DNA from: Branchiostoma floridae
Taxonomy: Eukaryota > Chordata > Leptocardii > Amphioxiformes > Branchiostomatidae
Assembly: GCF_000003815.2 (NCBI RefSeq)
Contig: NC_049980.1
Location: forward strand, 17,401,154 to 17,465,153
Reading direction: 5' to 3'
Length of the DNA stretch: 64,000 bases
Shown here: piece after piece, positions 37,322 through 50,187 of the stretch
Position numbering within the stretch: the first letter of the stretch is position 1
Layout of the letters: every line of letters starts with the position of its first letter
Notes under the pieces: generated by a model
Seen by the model: the letters and a program-made list of their open reading frames with translations, nothing else
The model's database searches: none
Told to the model about the DNA's origin: nothing
Translations under genes and position numbers: made by a program

Positions 37322-40300
37322 ATGAGCAACAATAGTACAGCGGCGGCCACGGATGGCGGCTTCAACATGACCGAAGAAGTGTACCCGACCTGGCTGCTGC
37401 CCACTCCTCCTGACTATGACTTGGAAGGATATCTGCTGGAGTACCTGTTCCCCAAACACTACGAGTGGGCGCTGATCATAGCGTACATTCTCGTCTTCTT
37501 ACTGGCTCTCATTGGCAACGGACTCGGTGAGCTTAGTTTAAGTTCATCAATGGTACATTTGTATTGTGTTTGTATTCATGTAATGATACATGTATGTGTT
37601 CGCGGGTGTGTGTCTGTCTGGGTGTGTTTACGAATCCCATACATATTATAGCTTTGCAATGCATCCTCTGTACGTTGTTATTGCCTAGCCATGCTCTAAA
37701 TCTCTAATCATACATAACAGTGTTGGAGACGTTTCCTTTATGTATATCATTCTGTTAACGTTGTTGGTCCTCATACATCAATTTTAAAACAATATCCAAT
37801 GCCAGTGCGCGCATTGTCGTCATAGATGACAATCACAATAGTATTCCACGACTCCTGGATATTTTGTGTCTACAGCACAAAACTGCCAATAATTGTCATC
37901 AAGACGTCTCCTAATGTATCTTTGAACGATACTGAATGCCCAATGCGAAAGCATTTTTGTATGTGTCTGGGCTGCTCTTAGGGAAACACTTCCCTAAGGA
38001 TGTCATTTGGAGTAATCTTTTGTCGAATGCTCATACTAGTACCTAATTGGGGTGATATCTAATGGTTACGAAGAAGCATTTGGGACGTTTCCTCTACATT
38101 ATTTTGCTTTGAAATTTGGACAAAATTCCATAAAAAACGTTAACAAATGACGAACACTATCACGACTAGTAGTGAGAGTTGCTTGTGTCAGCCGTAATGT
38201 TTAGTCTCTACCAGACTCCGGGTCGCTGGAAAACGGTAGAAATGGAACAAGTAGAGGAGTAAGTCGGCCAGAGGAGTATAGCCGGCTAGGGAACGCGTGA
38301 CCTGCTACCAGACTCCGGGTCGCTGGAAAACCGTACGCGTAGAAATGGAACAACTTGAGGAGCATAGCCGGCTAGGGAACAGCGCTGTTCCCTAGCCGGC
38401 TATACTCCTCTGGCCGACTTACTCCTCTATTTGTTCCATTTTTCTACGGTTTTCCAGCGACCCGGAGTCTGGTAGAGACTACGTGATGTTAGTACACCTC
38501 ATAGACGCACACGCGCAGGGCAGTTCAAAGTGGAATGATGTGAAAGCAGCAGCAAGCAGCCGCCGAGATTTTGGAGGAATATCTACACCAACATCAATTT
38601 ATGTCCAGAAAGACGAAAAAAATCTCAAGAAACACTCCAGTGTAGTGCCGCACTGGTTGTCTTGGGAGATAGAAACTAGTCACGCTTATGTCAGGGGTTG
38701 TTAAAAGTAACTAAAATGGCATTTGCCAAGCGTTTTGTGATCGATACCCGTAGCAGGGCATTTTTGTCTAAACATGTCAAGCACTCCACGAGGGCATACC
38801 GCTCATAAACCAACCAACCCCGGTTTCTTCTCTACCTAGAACCACGTTGATACTGGAGATCACATTGAAATGTCAATGTTCATATTACTGCAAACAGTCT
38901 ATTAAACGGCTTCGTTTCAATCGTCACCTAGTGTTTGCTGAAAAAGCCTAAATTCAGAATAAATGCGCTACGCCCATAAAAAGTCAACACGGGACGGGAC
39001 GTGATTCTCCAAGCGTCATATTCATATATAATTCAGGGAACTGAAACCTCCCCCTCCTGTTAATGATCAAACATCAAAGCAATTCGAGGGTCTCCCCTAA
39101 TTCCAAACTTGGGAAGCTATTCATCATATCCCCCAAATAGCTAAACATTGGGAAAATGTTGTGTCAAGTTTTATCGTATCTAACCGTTATGATGTTTTAC
39201 GATAGTTGAATATAGCGTTATGTCTGCTTTTTGGATGTGAAGATGGTAATGAGGCAGTTCTAAGCGCCTTTCTCCTATTTCTTATTGACCAAAACCTAGC
39301 CATCATTACGTTTTGGACAGTATTAATGTTAAAGAAATCTTAGCCTTTTGGGATCACTGTAACAAACTTTCAGTCTTTGATTTCATTTTAAATAGATGTA
39401 TTATGTAGTAGTACTGCCAAATAATTAAAAACGTCCTTCGTTAAATGTTCGCATTTCCATTGGCAATTGATTTTGTATGCACATTGTGCTGTTACATAAA
39501 ATACATATCAATTTACAGAAGGATTCAAGGATACCATATTTCCTATACAAATTGATAGCGCAATATATGTGTAAATTAGAATTCATCACGTCTTAAGGTA
39601 ATACGCAATAGGAACCAACGTCATGCTAGATATTAAACTTATTAGACTAATGCATTCTAGCCTAAGGCTGTCATACTTTATAGATCATGTTCTACTGTAC
39701 ATCTTTTATCATACGTTCTAGGGAGTTAAATTGCCAATAGTATTAATGTTCACGTTCATCTCGCCGACGCCGTGTCTACGTTAAATGTAGGTACATTAGT
39801 CTGTCGATCGGCTTCTTGATTATAGATGCCAAACAAATCCCACATAATCAGCGTCTTTCCATGTACATATCCCTATAGACTCCTTAGTGACGACTGGTGA
39901 CTGCTTAGAGACTCTCTGAACAGAATACGGCCCGACACGAGTGTGTGACAGTGAGTTAAACTGGAAGTGAGACATGCATGTGTTGCAGAGTACATGATAC
40001 ATACACTGTAGATACACAATTCACAAATTAAACACCAACATGATAATCTAAATACATATAGATATCATCACATACACGTACATACATACACTTCATCTCC
40101 TTGTTTGTGAGGCAAAGTATACAGCACAAAAAAAGGGTGTGTCTGTGCAGGGAAACCGACGGAAACCGACTCCTTAAGCGACCGACTCGGAAACAGATAT
40201 GAAGTGCCGAGGAAACAGATATGAAGTGCAGAGGAAACAGATTTGAAGTTGGCTGAGCCATAATTTGTATCCCGGGAAGACGTTTCTTGACAGGTTTTAA

Positions 40301-43300
40301 ATTGTTTACTGCCTGAAGAAATTGATAGCACGAAATATATGAAAGTTACGGAGAAAGGCATATTGCCCTGGGGTTTGTGTAAAGTGTAGCTTGCACAGAA
40401 AGGCAACCTACCCTCCGGCTTGTCTAAAGTTGGGTGGTCACTTGGGTTACTCGTAGCTTCTCTGGCGTGATCAAAATAATTCTCAAAGTAGATATAGACC
40501 TAACATGGCAGACAAGTAATAAGTTATAACGAGTACCTCAAACACGCGAGTAATGGCTATCCCGGAGGGTTCAGATTGAATAGTGATGAAGGTTGATATG
40601 CACATACCACTAGGAATAGGCTGAGGACGGGGCGTTACTTCAAGGCGATAAGCTGTTTTGCCATCCGGTAGCCATTAATTCTCAATCGTCTGAAATATGG
40701 ACATGAAAAGGAGACATTCTTTAAAAGTGGCACTTGCACTTTTGCCTAACGGCAAGGCATCTTTTAGAATCTTAGACTTTTTGAAATTCAACTTGCCAGT
40801 TGCTACAAAGTTGCTTTCTAGCTTACTAGACGATGCGCGTTAATGGCATGTCTTATGATCATAAAAGTCCAGCTTAATGATCCATGCCAATTTGCCAGAG
40901 TAGCACAATTTATGAAATGGAAAGACGCAGACTTCATTCTACTTCTCCACCATCCTAGCGATAACGGAATAGTTAAATAACAGTTATGACGTTACGTACT
41001 AGTTGGCGAAATAATATTAGCTGACGATGAAAACAACCAATAGACAATGCTTGATAATTCCAGATCCAACCACAGCTTTAACTACTAGACATTCTTGAGC
41101 AATATCTACTTCTCTTGTCACGCTGGATTTGTTGTATACGAGGGGTGATCAATAAGTTCTCGGCCTAACTCAGAAATAATAAGCACAACTCAAATTTTGA
41201 GGCACAACTTTATAGTATGAAGCCTTTTATCAATATCCTCCAAATTACAAATCATTGGAGTCATTACTTTCCAGGCATTCGTTTTATGCAAATTAGAAGG
41301 TAAGTGGCGAGAAAAAAGTGGTGTGAATTGTGATCAGACATGTGTGGGTCGAGTTCCCGATGCCGTAAATTAACAAAAGACATTGTCAAAGTGTTTGATA
41401 ATCATTCTCCTCCTATTTCAAGCTAACAGAATTGGGTGTCTGACTTCCAGCAGCGCAAGTTCGATCGCACACCTCAGGTCAGGCCAATTGTCCCATTTTT
41501 TCCGATCTCCCTTACCTAACATTACTGGGTGTCGCCTGCAAAGTAATGATCACAATGATTNNNNNNNNNNNNNNNNNNNNNNNNNNNNNNNNNNNNNNNN
41601 NNNNNNNNNNNNNNNNNNNNNNNNNNNNNNNNNNNNNNNNNNNNNNNNNNNNNNNNNNNNGAAGTTATACTTGACATCTATGCTTCGAAATCTGAGCTGT
41701 GCTTATTATTTCTCCGCAAAACCGAGGACTTATTGATAATCCCACGTACTTGTATAAAATCTTATATAAATGTGTACCAAAATTCAACTTATTGTGATCA
41801 TTACGTTGCAGGTGACACCCAGTAACGTTAGGTAAGGGATAACGAAAAAAAAGTGGACAATTGATCTGAAACCTGAGGTGTGCGGGTCAAATTGTCTGAT
41901 CACACTTCATCCTTCTTTTTCTCGCCACTTACCTTCTAATTTGCATAAAACGAATGCCTGGAAAGTAATGACTCCAATGATTTGTAATTTGGAGGATATT
42001 GATAAAAGGCTTCATACTATAAAGTTGTGCCTCAAAATTTGAGTTGTGCTTATTATTTCTGAGTAAGGCCGAGAACTTATTGATCACCCCTCGTACTATA
42101 CAGAAAAGGGAAAAGGTCGGGCTGGTTAGATACCAACTTTGATTCCATACCTTAAGAAATAATTCGTGAAAATCTTATTGAATGAATCAAATACCATATT
42201 ATGGACAGAACCACGAAAACATCTGGCGTGGGCATCTTAGATAGCGTTGATGAGGCTTGCTCTGTTCAAAGCCAGTAGAATCGCCTTACGGGTCAACAAA
42301 AATTTCTAAATCTTCCTCCTTTTGGTATCATCTACGATCTTAGGAGGTATATCATAGAAACACGCCAAAGGTGCATACCTCAGTAGGATGTACAGAGGCA
42401 TTATTGTTTTCAGAACGTTATGTTTGCTTTGAGAATGATAAGATTTTAAATGAATATTTCGAGCAGCGCAATTTTGAAAAAGCACGCTCAACCGATGTAT
42501 CTTTCTGTTCCGATATGATTTTCTCCAGTTTGCTTCGTGGTGATCCGAAACAGCCACATGCGGACGGTGACGAACTATTTCATCGCGAACCTGTCTGCAG
42601 GGGACCTGCTGGTCACCATCATCTGTCTGCCGCCCACCCTGGTGGTGGACATCATGGAGACATGGTTCTTCGGCGAGACTATGTGCAAGATCATACCCTA
42701 CTTACAGGTAACGTGCTACAACTTTTTTCCGACTTTCAAAAGCTGAAAATCCCTCCCATACTTCAGTATAATGAATGAATGACCTTTATTGCACATTATT
42801 GTCCCACTAGGCTACAGGTCACATGGTAAGAATCATATATATGTAACAATGGAAACAATAATACACATCTATATAACGTTATTCAGATATGCGTCTAATC
42901 TATTGTAGGACATTCGACTTCCTCTCGCTTCATGGTAATTGCATAAATGTAGCTAGCTTTATGGTTGGTTAGAGTTGGTTTATCAAAAGCTGCCAGGAAT
43001 ATAAATTTCTCTTTACTATTCAAGTATCTAAAGTTGGGATATTTACTTAACACATAGTATAGAATGCTCCTATGGCTATAATACAAAGGACAACCCACTG
43101 TAAAATGTACTTCATCTTTTACTTTACCTAAACTACAAAATTGGCAGATTCTTTGCTCTAGAGATTGTTTTAATGATATATGTTCGTAGATTATATTTCG
43201 CAGTCGCAACTCTGTTATCGTTGTTGTAACACAGTGTAAAAGTAGCACAGCCTACATCCCTTGACCTTAGTCATCTCAAGTTGTAGAACTTCATATAGAG

Positions 43301-46300
43301 AAACGAGTTTCTTTCCAAGAACAATTCTAGAATGGAACGCTTTACTAGCCTCGTAAAAGTAACTGTACCGTCAATGGCAGCCTTAAGCTTTAGAGAGAAG
43401 ATGGCCCATCTACCTTCAGTATACTTTACAATCACCACAAAACTACTACATGTGCAAGTACTTATCAGTGACTAGCAAAACTACCTCTGACCTGACCCAA
43501 CTGTGTGACAGATTCATCGGCTAGTCGGTCGATTTGGTCACCTATCCCGAAGAAGAAGAACAATGGCATAAAGGTCGCACACCTCTAAATGTGGCAACAT
43601 TGCTTTCTTCGAAATTCGCACGGAAAGACGCCGCTACATTTCAGCGTCTTCCTCTTTTGATAGCGATAAACAAATTCTAGAGACTTGCAAACACTGTCTA
43701 AGGGAGAGAGAATCCTCTCGGAAGCTGTGAAATGTTGTGTCGTCTTGGTACCCTACAATACAAGCATCTTCAAAATGTCTGATTTATGGGTCCTAATAAT
43801 TGTATGTATGAACGTATGTTGTTTCATCTTCTTTTAGATGGTGTCTGTGTCTGTTTCCGTCCTGACACTCTGCGCCATCGCAGTCGAGCGTTGGTACGCC
43901 ATCGTCCACCCCCTGAAATTTAAGAGCACCAACGCGCGCGCTCGCACCATCATCTGCCTCATCTGGGTGGTGTCGCTGAGCATCATGACCCCGCTGATCC
44001 CCATGTACAAGACCAACCGCACGCTGCCTGCGGAGATAACGGACCTGATGACAGTGTGTGACGAGCATTGGCCAGGTGATAGGCTCCACACATATATTGT
44101 CATCACATGTTATCATTACATACACGTAGATTGAGTGTGCCAAGACATGGCGACAAAATGGTTGTACACTTATTCCACACACGGGCGTTGATCATATGTA
44201 TATTACATATTTCTAATTCTGCTATATCTGTGAACATTGACAAAGATAATCGGACCCATCTAAACGAGAAGCAATCTTTTAAATAAATCGCATCATTTAT
44301 ATGGCTGACTCCTTTGATATCATGGGAATTGCAGCCATGCGACGTTATAATCTCTCCATTCAACACAAATTTAGCAGAGCTCTCTTTTGAGATTTGTGTT
44401 GCTCTTTCCGCTTGGGTTATACGTCAACAATTAGATCCGTGCATGGACGTAGTGGGACTTTCATGGAGGATTGATGGACGTTTTATTCGATGGTTTCCTC
44501 AATCAGAGTTGAATCACTGGCGCGGATAGATTCAATGGGAGCCGCGCTGGCAGGTTATGAAAGGCCTCCAGGCAGTTTGCAAGCAACAGCAGTCAGACCT
44601 TGTTATTCAGCACGATGTCGATGTTCTGTAGTCAGCATACTTAATTCAAAATCCTATCAATTATCAAATATGCATCAGCGTCTATTCTATTTCTATGGAA
44701 GCAAGAAATTTACTAAAAAAAAACAGAAATCCCGGATTAATCTTCATTTGACTGTATCGCGGTAGATGGAATTCACTGCGTCCTTAAGATTAATGATGCA
44801 GGTTTAATCTTCTAGAGATGCAACAATGTCAACGGCACTTGGCAATATATAAAGTTAGCTGCCCCCGGAGACCACTGACTAATTGAGGATTCCCCAGTGT
44901 TTAACCAATGAGAGCTTACTATGACTTATCGCACTTATCAATAATCATAAGTAGTGTCGGAAGACTGTCTGACTGTAGACGCAGTTAGCGTGAAATTAAG
45001 TGTCAACTGTGTCGTATCAAAAAAGGAAACGCTTAATACTAGTAAGTAGGTTTCACTGTCAGGAGGGAGATTTATCCGGAAACAAGGCCGTTATTTTCAT
45101 ATCTCTCTATTGACCTTGGACTAGCTAGTGGGGCCAATGTTCCTGGAGTAAAGACTGTGGTGCTTTGGGAAACGATGAATCCACACATAAGGTCAAACCA
45201 TGTTTTTGTGTCGTCAGCTTGGTATTTGTGTTGACTAACAATAACGAAGAGGGTTCTACCTAGTGTTAGATCCTTATTGAAGTTTCGTTGACTTATTCTG
45301 AAATTGCAAGTCATAACTTAATGCAGTCGCACTAATGCAGTCGCACTAAGACTGTTATAATGATTATATGTGATCGTATCTAGATAAACCAGTAATTCGT
45401 CTATTTATTCACTTGGTACTTAGATCCTATTTACGGAAAGATCTACCACGCCGCGATCGTGATGGTACTGTTCGGGATCCCGATTGTCCTGATGATGGTG
45501 TCCTACTGTATGATCGTTTGGAAGCTGTGGAGCGACCAGGTGCCAGGTAAATGCCACTGTACAGGCTCTATTTTCCAATAACAGATACTATAACTGGTAC
45601 GGTGAAGGTAGACAGCCAAACGGATTCGTTCTGCAATAGAAATGGCATGAAACAAGGCAGAAGCTTGGCGTTACAGTAGATTCAATGATCATAAACCTAC
45701 ACAAAATATTGACCGGAATAGCCCCTACCATGTGAAGTGTCCTAGACGACATTGGTTGATACGTGACAGCCCATTGTTACGTCACCTAGTCAAAATATAT
45801 AAAAATAAGCATTTTAGTCTGTCAAAGACTACTTTATCTCGTTGTGCTTTGGTTGCGACTTATGGCAACCTTACCATTGTGTGTTTTACGCGATAGCGTT
45901 TGACTTATTTAAGCTTAAGTGGAAGCTCTAATGAATATGAAGTTGATAAACAATGAAACTGCATCAAAATCAGATGATAACCTACACATGTGCTTATAAG
46001 TGAACGTTTTCTGAGTGTTCTAATCATAAGCTGGCCACATTTTACTGTTTGTGACTACTAACCCTGCTCTCCATTTTATCGCACAGTGATGCTTGCTATG
46101 CGAGTTGCTGGTGGCGAAGTAGTTCGCTACAGGAAACGAAAAGGAGGTCTGGTTTTGCCTTATAGACCCAAAGTTTCGTCGTTCCTTATCTATCTACTGG
46201 AGTTCAGTTCTTTCATTTCAAATTAATTCAGGCTTTATACCTTTCTTATCATGAGGATTAGTTTGTCATTTTGTGATTACAGAAGTCTCTAATACCTAAC

Positions 46301-47955
46301 AGGAAAATTGTAGTTGTTCAAAATTGTGATTTTTGAAACAAGTACTTCTTAGACATTGATCATCATCCAAGTGATGCAATCTTAATGAACCGTACTCCTG
46401 TGGAGCTGTCCATGTTTACTTCCGTTTCCAATCTTCATCATACTAACTATTTCACCAGCTGTCATGGTTTTATTTTCATTCATTCATCCATCCAGAAAAT
46501 ACCTTGCGCCAGTTGGGGAAGGATTTTGAAGGGTTTTGCCTGTTATTCTACACCATTATCATACGTTTTATCAGTTTCATCCCACCTGTTTTGGAACCAT
46601 ATTTCATGCTGCTATCTGGGAATAGCTTTTCCTGTTCCATAGACAACAGAGTCAAGCACATGTTGGTCAGGTTTCTCTCCAATAGTTGTCTTCCCTCTTA
46701 ATACCTTTGATAATCCACTCTTATCTTAGGAATCTCGAGTTCCACTAGCCTGCGAGCTCCTACTCGCTCCGACGACTCGCAGCGAATCAAGATCTCACTC
46801 AGCCGATCAACCTCGGACAACATCGTGCGGTCGGCGTCATCTTCGGCGGCGGTCGTGACAGCCTCGTCGTCTTTTCATTCGGGTACCGGCTCCATCGCAG
46901 ACAAGACAGCCGAGAACACTGTGCAGTCCCGTCGGAAGGTGGCCAGGATGTTAGTTGCAGTGGTGGTTGTTTTCGCCATCTGCTACATCCCCCTCATGAT
47001 CCTCACCTTCTTGAAAAGGTGGGAACACACTTAGATTTTACACTGCACATCTACCGAATACTTTTACATTCTTACAACTAAAGGAGAAAATATCAGATTG
47101 AGCAAAAACTAATTGTACTGTGTTGTATGAGTGTTTGCTTGTTTGGTTGCCACAGAGTCTACGGGTTCTTCGACAACACCCACGACAGGGAGGGTTTGTA
47201 TGCCGCCTTCACGGTGTCCCATTGGCTCCTGTACCTGAACAGCGCCATCAACCCGCTCATCTACAACTTCATGAGTGGTGAGATACTTCATCACAAAAAC
47301 TGCATCTCGACGTATCAACAATAAGATGTATCAGTGTTGCTTATTACCTCAGCAACTTAAAGGCAACTGTATCTTCCGTAGAAATTCAATGCGTTTGGGA
47401 TGTATTTGCAACATCTTTATGACAGATTTTTCTCATTTTACAAAGTGAAAGAAAACATTTCTCAATATAAAAATGCTATGTTGATAAGACTTTCTATTAT
47501 GATTATTTCCAGAGAAATTCAGAAGCGAGTTCAAAGCGTCACTGCCCTGCTGTTTTCCGGAGGCTGCTCGGAAGAAGAGGGAGGCGAGAGGCATGACTGT
47601 TGGGAGACCGACAATATCCCGGATGCACACCACAAGGACGACGGGAACCACAGAGCTGCTGAGTCGCTTCGAGTCCACCACCAGATATCCGAGTACATAC
47701 GAGTTCACCTTTGCCAGGGATCGCAACGAGTTCGGATTGAGTCGGTTTGACCCACGACCGTTACCAAAGAGCCCGATCCTTCCACACGACACCATGAAAC
47801 CACGTGACCACAAGGCGCCATACGACACGATTCATCAAGAGACAGACTTAAGAATGATCAGTGAGCACACAAGTGAACCGGCATCTGAACCAATGGAAAT
47901 GTCTTGCATCGTCACTGCAGTTTGTACAAATGATCTTCCAAAACAAGATGAGTAA
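37322..47955 (+). CDS. HCRTR2: Orexin/hypocretin receptor-like GPCR, 7 exons, 532 residues
   Basis: Class A receptor expected to bind an orexin-type neuropeptide and signal through Gq. Exons: 37322-37526, 42529-42707, 43838-44075, 45424-45546, 46730-47018, 47156-47277, 47513-47955; phases join exactly (1,599 bp). The N-terminus has NNST and NMTE glycosylation sites and an acidic helix ending YLFPKHYEWALI, as in orexin receptors (YPKxYEWVLI). Further orthology marks are RTVTNYFIANLS, ETWFFG, CKIIPYLQ (C121, Q128 = 3.32), SVSVSVLTL, HPLKFKST, VCDEHW, SHWLLY (H367, Y371) and NPLIYNF, then KFRSEFKA. The ionic-lock motif is ERW (145-147) instead of DRW. Position 6.55 is T341, where human OX2R has N324. 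Intracellular loop 3 is Ser-rich, near 80 residues. The symbol marks the family, not one-to-one orthology: HCRTR1 and HCRTR2 split within vertebrates. A protostome-type allatotropin receptor is the next nearest family. Confidence 0.9.
38202..38481. mobile_element. 280-bp foldback element with near-perfect 90-bp TIRs and 9-bp target duplication
   Basis: Both ends read TAGTCTCTACCAGACTCCGG inward and remain inverted copies for about 90 bp (GTCGCTGGAAAAC, GAGGAGTAAGTCGGCCAGAG, AGCCGGCTAGGGAAC). The centre holds an extra partial copy of the arm, so one arm is duplicated. Flanks CGTAATGTT (38193-38201) and CGTGATGTT (38482-38490) differ at one base, a 9-bp target duplication. There is no coding capacity. 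Confidence 0.8.
40186..40251. repeat. 22-bp minisatellite, three units
   Basis: The unit is close to GAGGAAACAGATATGAAGTG plus CA, repeated three times with the last copy diverged (ATTTGAAGTT). Shorter GGAAACCGAC repeats precede it. Confidence 0.7.
41139..42093. mobile_element. Mariner-derived long palindrome (arms about 420 bp) containing an assembly gap
   Basis: The left end CGAGGGGTGATCAATAAGTT and the right end are exact inverted copies flanked by TA (41137-41138 and 42094-42095), the Tc1/mariner target signature. The arms stay inverted through TTTGAGGCACAACTTTATAG, TTGCATAAAACGAATGCCTG and the CACCCAGTAAxGTTAGGTAAG region. The gap (41561-41660) falls near the centre. Just right of the gap, 41694-41756 resembles another mariner right end (GTGCTTATTATTTCT, then GGACTTATTGATAATCCCAC), suggesting a nested or duplicated copy. 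No intact transposase is present. Confidence 0.75.
42895..43248 (-). pseudogene. LINE reverse-transcriptase C-terminal remnant
   Basis: An open frame of about 117 codons in HCRTR intron 2, antisense to the receptor. It contains QRICQFC, then KDEVHFTVGCPLY, a CxxC...HxxxxC finger with the EDE-HF--CPLY signature seen at the C-terminus of many non-LTR retrotransposon polymerases. The start codon is not real; the upstream polymerase domains are absent. It is a 5'-truncated copy. The LINE clade cannot be assigned from this fragment. Confidence 0.6.
44076..46729 (+). other. Introns 3 and 4 of the orexin-receptor-like gene around exon 4
   Basis: Apart from exon 4 (45424-45546), nothing coding is recognised. 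The open frames near 44314-44765 and 46385-46701 have no family resemblance or matching phase. Confidence 0.5.
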
Positions 47956-49892
47956 TTGTATCCCAGTCATCACGTAAAGTATATGTATCTTTTAAAGTGA
48001 CTTGTAACTTCATGTGTACATGTGCTCATCACAAGGCCACAGTTATTTGATTTCATGTATAGGATCCTCTGGAGACCCCAAAATCATTGCGAGAGGGCGA
48101 AAGATAAAAATCCAGCAAACAAACGCTGCTAAAATATTAAAACTACAGACATATGAAGCTGGTAACACAAATTGAACCGCAGAACATGGTGTATCAAACA
48201 AGCAACAATTGAGTCTTTGTTTGTGTATTTAAGGTAGGTAGATGATGATAAAGGGCGGTAGGCTGTCTCCTTCTTGTTTCTTCTAAAGTATAAAGGCCAG
48301 GAACACCTGAATTGCCAAGCAGACGGACCTTCCTTAATCCACCATGTATCTCAACTCCCCTAGCAATCATTTCCTTGTTGCAGAAAAACCTAGTGCAATC
48401 CGTTCTTGATAGGACATCTGAAATGATCTGGGCTACATACACTGGCTGACGCGAGTCTCTCATAAAGTTGTCTGAATGTGGAATTCCCCAAACCAACATC
48501 CTATGGACCTCATACCAATCGACAATTTCGATCCCAGTCGTCTCGTGTACTTCGATGCTGACCTAGTACTGACACATTCATCAGGTTGTGCAGTAGAACG
48601 TTTTACGACAGGTCTGCGCATGCTGATATTTTATGGGCGTTATGAGTTGGTACAGTTGGAAGAGACGAGGAGGTGATTTTTAAGAACAGCCGAAAATTAA
48701 TGAACGGGTGAATGGCATCCATAAATCAAATCAGTGTGGCTTAGTGAAGTAATTAAGAAATTCAAATGAATTGTGGAAAGCATGGGAAGCCTGCTCAAGC
48801 AATGTACTGCTAGCATATACTGGAACTGTGAAGTTAGTATAACAGGAAGTTGTAGTAAGTAGCCTTACAAATCATACTGTTTGACTTCAGTAATGTTCTG
48901 TACCAGCACAGATTGAGGCTACCTAGCTGCCACAGAAAGAGTATGTGCAGAATGGGGCTCTCTCCAAGGTAGAAACCTCAGTGGAAAAGACGTCTTGCTA
49001 GTTTATGGACGTTGCTTTAATTTTTGTCACAGACTGTTGTTATATATCAGGTTGTATAACACTTTAGGAACATGGATGCACTGTCAAGTAAAAGTAACGA
49101 GTAACGTATTCATTTGAAAACAGGTATGTGTAACAACTGATGAATTTGACAAGGTAAGTGATATCAGACCGATTGTGGTGATTGAAATGTTACGTTTGTG
49201 TTGATATGTCATTGATGATGATGAACATTGAGGTCTAGTCTACTAGACCATGGCATCAGGTTTTCATAGTGACAGATAATACGGCTCTTGATATAAACAC
49301 TGTTGAATTTATATGGAATTGATAACTGTAAATTGATAACTCCAGTTCGTATAGGCTTTTTAAGGCTTTTAAAGTCTTCTCTATCTACATGTATAAAAAT
49401 GTAACCACAGATAATTGAGGTAGGCAGACTTCCAGTCGCACATGTACGTACTGACCTTCTTCGGATGAAGGATGACGTTAAACCTTAGGGAGCACTATTT
49501 TGTTCCGCACAAAAATGGGGATATGTCATCTCTTGATTTCTAGCGACTAAGGAAGGCCTCCCTCACCAAATATGTTTTGGAAGTATAGACAAGATAGATG
49601 TGAAAAAAAGGGTATTACTATTAGGGACAGAGAGAGCTGACCCCTTCTACAGGTAAATGGCAAAGGTTGTCCTGGGTGTGTGTCCTGAACAGTCTAACCA
49701 ATAAACAAATAAATACATCAATGAACGCAGAGAGATCTACAAGATATCGTACGCAGTGAAATAGTATCATCAGCATCTACATTAAGCTGTGCAAGTGTCC
49801 TATCAACCCTCGATATTATTGCGATGAGTAATCGTTGTAAATGATACTCCGTACAGAGCGGCGATCCTTTTCGTATCTTGTCGTGACACCTT
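47956..49892 (+). other. 3' UTR of the receptor gene and downstream DNA
   Basis: No gene is recognised. Candidate poly(A) signals are far from the stop (AATAAA motifs near 49702-49711), so the transcript end is uncertain. The antisense frame at 48194-48499 has no recognisable domain. Confidence 0.35.
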
Positions 49893-50178
49893 TAGCCTGG
49901 GTACCATACCTTCGAGGCGCTCGAGTTGCTCTTCGGCGGTGTAGGGGTGGCCGCCCGTGCAATCAATTGCTACAGGCCGAGGGAGTTCTTACGCTGTTAG
50001 GTTAATTTCGTCGCGCCCCGACGCTGGCGGCGTAAACTCCAAAGGCCGGCTACAAGCTCTGGCGGCCAAATCTGAAAGGGCAGCTAATCAGACAGGCTGA
50101 CAGAAGCAGGTCGGTGCCTAATCACTGGGCCGGGTAAAGCAACCCAAAGCCGACCAGAGGAGAATGGTACCCAGGCTA
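49893..50178. mobile_element. 286-bp element with 15-bp perfect inverted ends and 9-bp target duplication
   Basis: It starts TAGCCTGGGTACCAT and ends with its exact reverse complement. Perfect direct repeats TGACACCTT flank it (49884-49892 and 50179-50187). The interior is GC-rich with an internal hairpin (GGAGTT...TACGC against GCGTAAACTCC) and no coding capacity. Its first seven bases equal those of the element at 7937-8042. Confidence 0.85.
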
Positions 50179-50187
50179 TGACACCTT

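Larger units (their letters stand above)
37527..42528 (+). other. Intron 1 of the orexin-receptor-like gene
   Basis: A 5-kb intron with no coding exon. It carries the 280-bp foldback transposon (38202-38481), a 22-bp minisatellite (40186-40251) and the mariner-derived palindrome (41139-42093), which contains an assembly gap. Confidence 0.7.

Noticed and set aside
41383-41736. Open frame spanning the N gap
   Set aside because: It is held open only by unknown bases and lies in the mariner palindrome.
48194-48499. 101-codon antisense frame downstream of the receptor gene
   Set aside because: No family resemblance that I can name.
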